Shown here: piece by piece, positions 12,619 to 22,619 of the stretch
How the letters are laid out: each line of letters starts with the position of its first letter
Position numbering within the stretch: position 1 is the first letter of the stretch
Assembly: GCA_947311845.1 (NCBI GenBank)
Contig: CAMZMU010000075.1
Location: forward strand, 22,672,577 to 22,736,576
Direction of reading: 5' to 3'
Origin: Poa pratensis
Lineage: Eukaryota > Streptophyta > Magnoliopsida > Poales > Poaceae
Length of the DNA stretch: 64,000 bases
The notes under the pieces: model-generated
The model's input: only the letters and a program-made list of their open reading frames with translations
The model's database searches: none
Told to the model about the DNA's origin: nothing
Program-made: the position numbers and the translations under genes

Positions 12619-12915
12619 ATCAGCAAACATTCATCATTAAAAAATAGCACCTCCTATTTAACCAGCAAACATTCATCATAAAAAATAGCATTTCATCTAT
12701 AACCAGCAAGCATACATCATAAAAAATAGCATTCATCTATAACCAGCAAGCATACATCATAAAAAATAGCACCTCCTATTTAACCAGCAATCATACATCA
12801 TAAAAAATAGCACCTCCTATTTAACCAGCAAGCATACATCATAAAAAATAGCACCTCCTATTTAACCAGCAAGCATACATCATAAAAAATAGCATTTCAA
12901 CTAACCAGCAATCAA
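12619..12915. repeat. 41-bp minisatellite in hAT intron
   Basis: About eight imperfect units of period near 41 bp, each with aaccagcaagcatacatcat followed by aaaaaatagcacctcctatt or a close variant. The array lies in the first intron of the transposase pseudogene. Confidence 0.9.
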
Positions 12916-13916
12916 AACATCACTTCCTCTATATAATCAGGAAGCAGAACTCCATAAATCATAAAAAAAAACAGCAAGCATAAATCATCAAATACACTAT
13001 ACATGCATCCAATATCCACTTAAACAGCACTATATTCACACAGATGCAGATCTAATCATCACAACATATCCAAAGCTCAAAATTTGCCTCACCGGCTTGG
13101 ACTTGGGGTAGCAAGGCGGGCCTTGTGGCCGGCACCGCTGGAGATCGCCGTTAGCGAAGCCATTTTTTGGCGTGGAGGACGTTGGGCTTGGGCACCTGGC
13201 CGACGACCGGGGGTGCTCACACTATCTGGATGGCGGAGCCGGTTGACGATGGAGGAGACGGTGCGTGTTACTCCAGGGCTGGCGGGGATCTCGGCGGCTG
13301 GTCCTGGGTCGACGGCGAGCTCTGGGTCAATAGGGTGCTCCGTGGCAGCTGACTCCACGGCGAAGTCGAAGCACCCTCTCTCCACCGGAGGAGCGGATGA
13401 ATCATAGGGGACGAGCTTGCTGGAGGTCGTCGTTGCTGCTGAGGGCATCCGATGGTGAGGCGTGAGGCAGTGCGCGTGAACGTCGGCGAGCGGCGGTGCG
13501 GGTGTGCGGTGGAGACTTGAGACAGGAGAGTGACGGGAGGGAGGAGGGGAGGTGCTGCAGATCGGTGGTGGACGGCGGAGTGGGTCTGTGGGGACTGGGG
13601 AGAGGGCGAGACCGCGAGATTGGGAGTGGCAGCTAGGGTTTTGCGAGGGAGTGGACTGAGGGGGAATCGTGGGATGCTAGGGTTAGCAAGTGGTATATAT
13701 ACATACTGTGTAATTGGCCCCACATGTCATACCGGGGATGGATATTATCGGGTATGGGGATCAGTCAACCATAACCGCCCCGGTATAACCGCTGGGGAGT
13801 GATTTGTCTCTGTTAAGAGCCCCACGGGGATTAACTTGTACCATAACAGTCCCCTAATAGGTGAATTATCCACCGGGGAACGGGGAATGGGGCCCGTTGC
13901 CAAATGGACACCCGAG

Positions 13917-14588
13917 GTGACCTCCGGCCGCCGCACTCCGGGAGCTCGCGCCACTCCTAGCCGAACTCCACAGCGCCGCCGTCACCATGGGAGGCAAGCC
14001 GTGTCGCCCTCCACTCCCGCACCAACACAACACGGAGGCACCGCCGCGTCGCGTGGCCGCTGCAGTTCCTCGACAGGCTCCCCCGCTCCTCTGCGAATCT
14101 CCGCCGTGCCATGGCCCGACCTTGCGCCGCCCGCGTGGTGCCACCCCTCCGCGCAAAGGGGCCCGTCCGGGCTCGCGTACCTCGCCCGCCGCCTTCAACA
14201 GCCAGGCCCCGCCGCCACCGTGGCACCGGCGGCCAGGGAAGCTCGGGGGAGGGGGTCGTTGACGGCTAGGGTTGGCCCTCCGGAACCGCCTGCGCGTGCT
14301 GTCTGGGAGGGAGGGGAAAGTATTGGTGAGAGAGGAGGAAATGATGGAGGGGCTGGCGGGCGGACGCGCTGAGCGGCGGTGGGACCCACGCATGGGACGA
14401 TTTTAGATAGGCGATGGCAGAAAAGGGAGGCGGAAATCGGAGGTTTCACCAACGTACGTTGAACTCTCATTTAATAGTAAAAATTAGAGGAAAAATACGC
14501 TAGGCACCACAATAATGTGCAATGGAAAAAAGCGTACTTGCAACGAAAATCGACGGTGAAAATGGAGAACGTATCCCGTGCAACGAAG
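13917..14588. other. GC-rich sequence without a supported gene
   Basis: Overlapping ORFs on both strands are compositional (Pro/Arg/Gly-rich) and none shows a domain. The AT-rich tail from about 14440 includes cccgtgcaacgaaggaactag near 14573-14595, which faintly resembles a decayed Helitron 3' end. No gene is called. Confidence 0.5.
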
Positions 14589-14970
14589 GAACTAGTGCAC
14601 CCGGTGCACCTGACTCCAGTTGACCATCTAAAAGATTTTCAAAAAATCTGAAAAAAAAGTCTGTGTATTGACATAACATGAATATTCATCACCACAAAAA
14701 TTCAACTCTAAATTTTAAACACAACATTAACAGTAAAAATGAAAATTTTGTCACCAATAGTGATAATGGACCAAATTCAAAACCCAACTTCATTTTGGCA
14801 TTATTCATTGACTGATTTGTCTATTTTATTTCTTGATATGTGTTATGAATTTTGATTTGAAATTTTGTGACATGTTAGAAATGAGTAATACCTATGTCAA
14901 AAAAAATTCGGAATTTTTTAACACACTTTAAGTGATAAATCAAAGTTGGGTGCACCGGGTGCACCAGTTC
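14589..14970. mobile_element. Fold-back MITE-like element (382 bp)
   Basis: Long imperfect inverted repeats. The left end GAACTAGTGCACCCGGTGC matches the right end read in reverse, GAACTGGTGCACCCGGTGC. The AT-rich arms continue to pair imperfectly for over 100 bp. No ORF. No clear target duplication was found, so the superfamily is unassigned. Confidence 0.65.
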
Positions 14971-16033
14971 GATTGGTGCACTGGATATGTTCTCGGTGAA
15001 AGTGACTTTGATTTGAACAAATGACTTGAGAGCGGTGGGCTTAGAAGTTTTGGAACCAGAGGAGAAAAGTACAAGTAGACACATGTGTATTTCGTTTGCT
15101 TATAGATAAGTGTACTTCGTCCTCTGAGGCGTTGACTAAAATCACAATTTTGTAGAAGACATTATGTTAGTTCAAGTGTTTTCCTTCAACTTCAGTATCA
15201 TATATGCAACTCCTTCAAGACTTTATGTTGTTGATCGCAAGGCTTGTAATAGTAGCCGCATAGTGTGAAGGTGTTAGCAGGTTCTTCTACCATAGTTTGA
15301 TTGAGGTCGTTCTTTTTTCTTTTCTTTTTGAAATGAAAAAGGTTTTTCGGTAGCTCATGAGTTTTTTCCTTTCCTTTTTTTGCTTGGGATCGGACTACTC
15401 ATGGTGTGGTCATATGGATGATACAAAGGGCATCTCTAACCAGCATTCCTCAAATCTTGTCCATATGGGGAAGGGGTTGGACAAATGAGGATGGACATGG
15501 TAAAAATCCAAGGGTGTTCCTCATTTGTCCATTCATCTATTTGCCATCTAATGTTCTATTACAATAATATATTTGACACATACAGATGAAAATAATATTA
15601 GAACACATAGATTCCACAACAATTCAAATTTGTAAACTTATTTCACATTCTAATTTCATTCTTTGGAAAAACTACAAGTGCACACAAAATTGACATACAA
15701 ATGAATATAATTTACAATAAACAACACAGTCTCAAACAAAATTATTTGTTTCACATATTAGCAACGCAATCTAAGAAGAATGTTTTAAAATTGAATAAAA
15801 ATTCAGAAGAGCGGAGGGTAGGAGGGCCGAGCCGTGTCGTGTCTCCTACTGGAAGCGGCAATCGCGTCGCTGCCCAAGATCAGCAGGAATGCATGGTGAA
15901 GAGGGAGGAGTGCAGGAGGTGCTGGAGGAAGGGATGGATGGTGTTAGTCCTTTGACCCTTAGGTGGGATTCATGCCATTGGCGGAAGACCACGGCTCGGG
16001 GGGTATGGGTAGGAGAAGGAGGTGGCGATGGGA
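14971..16033. other. No gene seen; possible left end of a DNA transposon at 15428
   Basis: AT-rich spacer. From 15428 the sequence GGGCATCTCTAACC resembles the start of PIF/Harbinger-type elements, and 18334 ends with the inverse GGGCATTCGC. No matching target duplication was found. A GC-rich patch at 15800-16030 shows no domain. Confidence 0.35.
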
Positions 16034-17688
16034 TGATACGTCCATTTTGCATCACTATTTTATATCATAATCCACTCATATTTATTGATATATTTCATAT
16101 TAGAATGCAATACTTATGTTATTTTATCTTATTTTGCATGTTTGGCAATTATTGGAATTTATCTGCCAGAATATGTAATCAGCTGGAAAAAGCACCGTCA
16201 AGATACTATATTTCTGAAGCTCCAAAAATTACGAGAAAATTCAAATAATTCTATTTCGTCAGGTAACGGGAGGAGCCAGAAGACGGAGCTAAGAGGGGCC
16301 ACGGGGTGGCCAGACGCCACCCCGGCGTGGCCCCACCCTCTAGTGCACCAGGGGGTCGTCTAGCGACCCTGGCCCACCTCAGCCATCGCCCTTTCACGTA
16401 TATCTTCCCTCTGACCTAAAACTCACGGGGCATCGACGAAGAAATATTTCGCCGCCTCCATGAGGCGGAAACCACAGAGAGCGAAAGAGCTCTCCGGCTG
16501 GGAGAAATCTGCTGGGGAAATTCCCCTCTCGAGGGGTGAAACGCTGCCATCGTCACCGTCATCATGCCGGGCACCATCAGGATCATCATCTCCATCATCT
16601 CCACCGCCATCACCATCATCTCCGCCGCTCCACTCCTTTCCGCTGTAACATCTAGGGTTGTATCTTATTTAGTTCATTGGGGAGACTCTCCCGGTGTTGA
16701 TTACTCCTTGTGGTTGATGCTTTTGAGTTTTATCGGTGAATTAAGTTTATGCCCAGATTGTTATCCATCATTATATCACCTCTGATCATGATCCATATGA
16801 TGTCTCGTGAGTCGTGAGTAGTTCGTTTAGTTCTTGAGGACATGGGAGAAGTCTTGTTGCTAGTAGTGGAATTATGTTGAATAATATTTAATGGTTTGAT
16901 ATTTAAGTTGTGGTGTTATTCTTCTAGTGGTGTCATGTGAACGTCGACTAAATGGTACTTCACCTTTATGGACCTAGGGGAATGCATTGTGTATTTAGTT
17001 TACTTATTATGGGGTTGCCGGAGCGACAGAAACCTGAACCCCCGTTGGTAAGCTAGTGCACGAGGGAGCATAGGATCCCAGAGTTTAAAGTTGTGGTTAG
17101 ATTTATCTTAATTACTCCCATGTATTCGCGGAAGCTTGCAAGGGGTGTAATCACAAGTGTGTACTTGTCCAAGTAAGGGCGATGCACTAGCATAGGTTCA
17201 CCCACACAACACTTATCAAAACATTGAAGATTAATCAGCGGTATGAAGCGAAAGTAACTTGACAATATTCCCGTGTGTCCTAGCTTTAGTTTCTTTTCGG
17301 CTGACTTGTAAATAGCTTTGTAATTAGCTGTACAGTGTCCTATGCTTTAAAATTCAATAAAATGATGTGGGGCTTTGCCCTACAGTCTTAAGGTTCAAAA
17401 AAAAATTCCCGTATGTCCTCAGGAACGTTTGGTCATCATAAGTAAAACAACCGGCTTGTCCTTTGTGCTAAAAAGGATTGGCCCACTCGCTGCAATTATT
17501 ATTACTCTCTTCTATCTACTCGCATTTTATTTATCTGTTATATCAAAAAGCTCTAAAAACTTGTCTGTTAGTGTTTACGGTGAAACCTTACTCGAAACTG
17601 CTTGTCAACACCTTCTGCTCCTTGTTGGGTTAGACACTCTTATTTATCGAAAGTACTGTGATAGATCCACTATACTTGTGGATCATCA
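16034..17688 (+). mobile_element. Solo LTR of a gypsy element
   Basis: Starts TGATACGTCC and ends TGGATCATCA, typical of a large Triticeae gypsy LTR family. It is bordered by TGGGA (16029-16033) and CGGGA (17689-17693), a 5-bp target duplication with one C/T change. There is no internal region or second LTR, so it formed by recombination between LTRs. A small retroposed insert lies inside (17282-17404). Confidence 0.85.
17282..17404 (+). mobile_element. Poly(A)-tailed LINE/SINE fragment in the solo LTR
   Basis: A 123-bp insert ending in gttcaaaaaaaaa, flanked by the 15-bp duplication ATTCCCGTGTGTCCT (17267-17281) and ATTCCCGTATGTCCT (17405-17419; one mismatch). The aattcaataaaatgatg just before the tail is like the 3' end of plant LINEs. 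It is a strongly 5'-truncated non-LTR insertion, younger than the LTR. Confidence 0.88.
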
Positions 17689-17693
17689 CGGGA

Positions 17694-18800
17694 GCACCGG
17701 GGGTCATAGAAGGAGGCTTGGGGGCGGAGCTCCCGGCGCTAAGGCCGGAGCTACTTGACACTTATAGGTGGAGCCCCAAATCACCGGGAGACGCTGAGGA
17801 GACGGGGATAGGCGGTGGCACTGGTGCGGGAGGTTCGTGATCTTGCAGGCGCGGGAAAGCAGGGACCTAGAGGGGCACTGGCTAGTGGATCGGTAGGAGA
17901 GCATAGGTCGTGTCTTTTTTTGCAACTCAAGAGCTTTCGTTACTTAAATGGTGGGATTACAATCAGTTTGCAAGGCTGCAACTAAAAAACTAGGTACATA
18001 ATTGATCAAAATGCATCATCGACTAGCCTCATTAGCTTGCTTAGCACAAAGATGAGATGACAATGGGTCGGGTCAAGGAGAGAGGAGAGTGAGGTTGATG
18101 GTTGGGAGTGTGGTTCAATAACATGCATGCCTCTGGAGACTTCGTTGACTTGGCTGGGGACGACAAATGAGAAACTCCTCAAGTTTTAATCAAATCTGTG
18201 GAAATTTTGAGAAAAGTGGACATAATTTGAGTAAGATGGACAAGGGTGAACATTTGAATAGAACCGCTGGATGGTGATTTTTGTTCGTTTTCCCCAATTG
18301 GACAATTGGGACATAAAATGACTTGCGAATGCCCTAAGTGCAGTGTAACGAGATGTGACTTCTAATTTCAAGAGCGGTCAATTAATCATCTTCATTCGTC
18401 CTCGTCTCCAGCTCACACTTGGTATGCGACACATTTTCTAGATCGTAGTTATAGGCTCATAATTTGTAATTTTAGAAAAGAGATCTAGATAACTGACAAT
18501 TAGCAAAAGTGTCAAAGTAGGTTTTAGTCGATCGTCATATCAAGAGAGCCGAGAGCGTGATCCCAAAGCATCCTAGGACAAAGCTTTTGTTTATGCATTC
18601 TCTCATTCTCTTTAACAAATCCAGTCAGTGTACACCCTAGTCACCTACACCTGGAACCCACAGGAGCGGACCAATGAGAAGGATCCCAGATTGAATCTGG
18701 CAGATTCCCAGCGCCAGCTACTACCTCGGCTCAACTTACCAGGCCCCACACATCAGTGAGAGTAAAGAGAAACATCTCGCGTAACGAGGCGAGAAGTCGT
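17694..18800. other. Spacer without a supported gene
   Basis: GC-rich remnant to about 17850, then AT-rich sequence. On the minus strand, TTGCAAAAAAAGACACGACC near 17910-17930 could be another retroposon tail, but no target duplication was found. No gene is seen. Confidence 0.4.
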
Positions 18801-18802
18801 AA

Positions 18803-18809
18803 TATAAAA
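18803..18809 (+). promoter_or_regulatory. Candidate TATA box of the MFS gene
   Basis: TATAAAA, 112 bp before the ATG at 18921, in otherwise GC-rich sequence. The spacing suits a plant core promoter with a short leader. No other promoter element is claimed. Confidence 0.5.
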
Positions 18810-18920
18810 TTTCCCGCGAAGAGGAGAGGAGACCCCGAATCGCCGGCGCAGCAGCGCACTACTAGTGCCGGAGAGGGGAGACCGGAGACGTCAAGGGGGA
18901 GCCGACGGCGAGGGGTGGTG

Positions 18921-20947
18921 ATGATGGGGCAGCAGCGTGACCTCGAGCGTGACCGGCGGCGGACGCTGCTGCTGGTGAGCCTGGCGTCCATCATGGAGCG
19001 CGCCGACGAGGCGCTGCTGCCGGCGGTGTACCGCGAGATCGGCGCCGCCCTGCACGCCGACCCCACGTGGCTCGGCGCCCTCACGCTGTGCCGCTCCATC
19101 GTGCAGGCCGCGTGCTACCCGCTCGCCGCCTACGCCGCCGCGCGCCACAACCGCGCGCACGTCATCGCCGTGGGGGCCTTCCTCTGGGCAGCCGCCACCT
19201 TCCTCGTCGGCATCTCAGACACCTTCCTCCAGGTCTGCGTGTACCCATCCCTTCCAGCTTGCGCTCTGCTCTTCTTCCCTTGTTCTGCAGTTCGATGCAA
19301 ATCTCGAGTTGGGGATTTAATTTGCAGATCTGCTGTCCTCTCAGACGTTAATTAAATTACTGAAAACATTCAGATTGGACCCCTTTAATTTGAATTTGGA
19401 ATAGAGACAGTAAATTATTGATGTACTTTGATCCTGCAAGATTCAGTATGCACTTCATTTTTTTAAATGTTTCAAGCTTTATAATGCTCTGACTTTCTGA
19501 GTACTGAGTACTGACAACACGCACAAGTTCTGAAACAGCGACATTTGTTAAGTTCGTCAGTTAGGATGTTCGGCTTGCTAATTATATGATCTCCTGTTCA
19601 GTTCATCAGCTAGAAGTTTCCACGCTTACACTTGTGCATTCCAGGTAGCAATCTCGAGGGGACTGAATGGCATCGGCCTCGCGCTCGTGGTGCCGTCGAT
19701 CCAGTCCCTGGTTGCCGACTCCACGGACGACGGCACGCGAGGCTCGGCTTTCGGCTGGCTGCAGCTGGCCAGCTGCATCGGGCTCATCTCCGGCGGCTTC
19801 GTTGGCCTGCTGCTGGCGCAGACGACGGTCCTCGGGATCGCCGGCTGGCGCATCGCCTTCCACCTCGTGGCGGTCATCAGCGTCGCCGTGGGGCGCTCAA
19901 CTGGTTCTTCTCCGTGGACCCCCATTTCCCCACGGGCGACGTCGCGGCTGCCGGGCCAGGCGGCGACGAGAAGGCCGGGGCGCGGCGGGTGGTGGAGGAG
20001 ATGATCGCGGAGGCCAAGTTCGTGGTGCGGATCCCGACGTTCCAGATCTTCGTGGCGCAGGGCGTCAGCGGCTCGTTCCCGTGGTCGGCGCTCTCCTTCG
20101 CGTCCATGTGGCTCGAGCTCATCGGGTTCAGCCACCGGGACACCGCCGTGCTCATGACCATCTTCTGGATCGCGAGCTCCCTCGGCGGCCTCATCGGGGG
20201 CCACATGGGCGACGCCCTCGCCCGGCGGTACCCGGACGCCGGGAGAATCGTGCTGTCGCAGATCAGCGCGGGCTCGGCCGTGCCCCTAGCCGCCGTGCTG
20301 CTCCTGGGGCTGCCAGACGATCCTTCCACCGGCGTCGTCCACGGCGTCGTCCTGTTCGTCATGGGCGTGTTCATCTCCTGGAACGGCCCCGCTACAAACT
20401 TGTAAGCCTCGCCGGCCGGCTCGCCGCCATACATCCCTAATCATTTCAACATATATCATGGTGAAATAACTCAAAAAATTGCAGCCCAATCTTCGCGGAG
20501 ATCGTGCCCGAGAAATCAAGGACGAGCATCTACGCGCTGGACAGGTCGTTCGAGACGGTGCTGTCGTCGTTCGCGCCTCCCATCGTCGGGATCCTGGCGC
20601 AGCGCGTGTACGGGTACAGGCCGGACGACAAGGGGACGAGCCCGCGGCTGGACCGGGAGAACGCCGCGTCGCTGGCCAAGGCGCTGTACACGGCCATCGC
20701 CATACCCTTCACGGTCTGCACCGCCATATACTCCTTCCTCTACTGCAGCTATCCCCGGGACAGGGACCGCGCCCGGATGCAATCGCTGGCGGAGTCGGAG
20801 ATGCAGCAGATGGAGCACGAGGGTTCTCGCTTGGAAGACGGCGATGGAGATGGAGGATCCGCAGCTGACGACGGCTTGAAGGAGGACTCGGCGCACGCTG
20901 AGAAGGATACCGCGAAATTATTATCAGATGTTGAACAACGTAGATGA
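18921..20947 (+). CDS. UNE2-like: MFS transporter, UNE2-like (3 exons, one frameshift)
   Basis: A membrane transporter of the major facilitator superfamily, closest in my recollection to Arabidopsis UNE2 (At1g78130). Substrate unknown. Exons: 18921-19232, 19645-20401 and 20485-20947, all with GT-AG introns. Exon 1 holds the first helices (SIMERADEALLPAVYREIG, then LGALTLCRSIVQAACYPLAA). Exon 2 has the family-typical LNGIGLALVVPSIQSLVADS and the next helices. Exon 3 gives the last helices and an acidic cytosolic tail. Exon sum is 1,532 bp, one base short of a 510-residue frame: at 19890-19893 four Gs stand where five are needed (VAVG then ALNWFF), shifting the frame mid-protein. Everything downstream is otherwise intact, so this is either a very recent null allele or a base-call error. 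It is the only largely complete host gene in the window. Confidence 0.88.
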
Positions 20948-21601
20948 GACTGTTCTAAATTCCACAATCGTACTCCATATTGGAGCAGACTACAGAAATT
21001 TTAAGCTTTGTTTGATTGTTGCTAAAATAGACTTCTCCTGATTTTATTTACCAAACCAAGTAATAGGTCTAAGATGGGAAACATAAGAAAACGAGACTAG
21101 GAAGAGAAGATAGCAGATTTGTGGCAAAGAAAACGAGAATTTAAATTTTAGTTTAACAAAATAATAAAATATTTTTACGTTGGATACATATGTGCAATTT
21201 TGCGGTGAAACAAAACCGTGTTCCAGATACAGAAAAAAAAATTGTGGTGGTGAATACTAAATAGGGGGGATCTCTCCTGCAAGCGACGCGGCTGTGGTAT
21301 TTGTAGGAATTTGTGTCTTGCGACACTTTATATATCTACTACAATGTCCGAAATTAAACTTCAATGTGGAAGTATCACGGAAATATTAGCGAACTAATTA
21401 TGTGGAATTGTACTTAAGAAAATATACTTAAAGAAGTCGGTACGGCTATACTGTAACACAGTGTATATTAATACGCTGAAATTATACCTGGGATCAATAT
21501 ACAGTGGAATGCCAGGTTGTCCGTAAGATTGGCTCATGGTTGTTAAATACTGCAAGTTTGATTTTATATTTAAACTCGGCGCACGACCCACGTTGTCACC
21601 T
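20948..21601. other. Spacer after the MFS gene, nothing recognised
   Basis: AT-rich sequence without ORFs, inverted repeats or RNA genes that I can support. The 3' UTR of the MFS gene must lie in its first part, but no clear polyadenylation signal was identified. Confidence 0.5.
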
Positions 21602-22597
21602 TGTCGGGGGGCTACCCCCGGGTAGGGTCATAATGTGGTGAAAGCTATGCCCAGGTGTGAGCCGTGTTACAGTAAAAGCCGACATATCCGGATCTCTGAA
21701 GAGGCCGGGGTATAATGTTGGTACAAACCGACATAGGCAAACCAAGGTGTCCAGGGGCAGAAGGGACCGAGGTACCATGCTAGTGCAAACCGCATATATT
21801 GACCGACATATACCAACCGGGGTATGTTAACCGACATGTCAATGTCGGTATTCTGGTATCTTCTCTTATGTGCAGGGGAAGCTCGAGGAAGAAGAATCCG
21901 GCATATCCATGCCGGGTTAAAGCAACGAGGTGTCTTGTGTCGGTTGGAGTCAATGCTCCTGTCGCGTCCCGTCTGACACGGGAGCGTCCGGCGCGGAGCG
22001 CCTGGCACGGGAGCGTGGCGTAGCGGCGAAGTGACAGGCCATCACCTAACCGCTGACTCCGGTATATCCGGGACAGACTGCGAGGCAGAGGCATGGGCAT
22101 GCCTTGTCCTGTCCCTACCAGAGGGTACATTCTAGGTGTACCGTAGTGCTGCAGGGGATGGGCATGTCACGTCCTGTCTCTGACAGGAGTACCATCATGA
22201 CATCCCGTAGCATGGCTACTATGCACCGTGAGGGGTATTTCCGTAACTCGGTTTAGCCTATTAATAGGGCTTCACCACCTCCTGCGTGAGGGACGATACC
22301 TAAAGACTCTTTTCCCCCGTAGCTTCATCTTCCACCTCGGGTGCATCCTCGTGGTTGGGATCATACAGCTCAAGGAGCCGCTTGTACTAGTGATTGAGAG
22401 ATATACAGAGAGATAGGCAGGAGTAGGGGTGTTACCTCCTTACGAGGGCCCCGAACCTGGGTAGATCGTGCGTGTTCTTGTGCTTGTGTGTTCATCTGTG
22501 TACGCTCCTTAGCGTGCTAGCCCTTTCCCGATCCTCCAGTGCCCATCGGCCCCGCTCTTTAGCCATCTATGGCATCTGCCGTGATACCACCACGACA
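21602..22597 (+). repeat. 5' LTR of Tat-type element
   Basis: Starts TGTCGGGGGGCTACC and ends CCACCACGACA, with inverted ends TGTCG/CGACA. A TATA-like TATTAATAGG lies near 22259. The partner LTR is missing, so the outer edge relies on the terminal motif. Confidence 0.8.
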
Positions 22598-22598
22598 G

Positions 22599-22617
22599 TT
22601 GGCGCCCACCGTGGGGC
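22599..22617 (+). promoter_or_regulatory. Primer-binding region
   Basis: TTGGCGCCCACCGTGGGGC directly after the LTR, the sequence commonly found at this place in plant Tat/Retand elements. It would pair with the tRNA that primes minus-strand synthesis. Confidence 0.75.
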
Positions 22618-22619
22618 CA

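Larger units (their letters stand above)
11347..13448 (-). pseudogene. hAT transposase pseudogene (BED finger ... hAT dimerisation)
   Basis: Three parts can be read. Exon 1 (13448 to about 13093) starts MPSAATTTSSK and ends at a good donor CCG|GTGAGG. Exon 2 (12611 to about 12332) follows ATATAG and carries an acidic stretch then the start of a BED zinc finger (SKAWKCYKLVRIDG...CLKYGK), whose histidine end is missing. The last part (12291-11347) has the middle domain and the C-terminal hAT dimerisation region (DWWKVAGTRYPTLRLVARDIYAIPISTVASES, with spaces for length: DWWKV then YPTL then STVASESAFS). The catalytic middle between about 12330 and 12291 is lost. An 85-bp intron after RNRYK is likely (donor GTAAATG, acceptor TTATAG). 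The enzyme would excise and insert hAT elements; this copy cannot. Confidence 0.85.
10755..13908 (-). mobile_element. hAT DNA transposon, internally decayed
   Basis: The element is flanked by the perfect 8-bp duplication CACCCGAG (10747-10754 and 13909-13916), the size typical of hAT elements. The terminal inverted repeats start TCCATGTGGCAACGGG on the left and TCCATTTGGCAACGGG on the right. Both ends are rich in short CCCCGT/ACGGGG motifs, as in the subterminal transposase-binding regions of hAT elements. Inside are a decayed transposase gene on the minus strand and a 41-bp minisatellite. The 3.15-kb length and broken gene make it non-autonomous. Confidence 0.93.

Noticed and set aside
12619..12915. 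Regular repeats that might suggest a CRISPR array
   Set aside because: Repeats are contiguous without unique spacers, in a plant transposon intron; it is a minisatellite.
13836..14470. Several overlapping long ORFs on both strands
   Set aside because: All frames are open because of high GC; products are Pro/Arg/Gly-rich without domains, and part lies inside the hAT end.
17910..18000. Possible retroposon with poly(A) on the minus strand
   Set aside because: No flanking target duplication was found and the body was not recognised.
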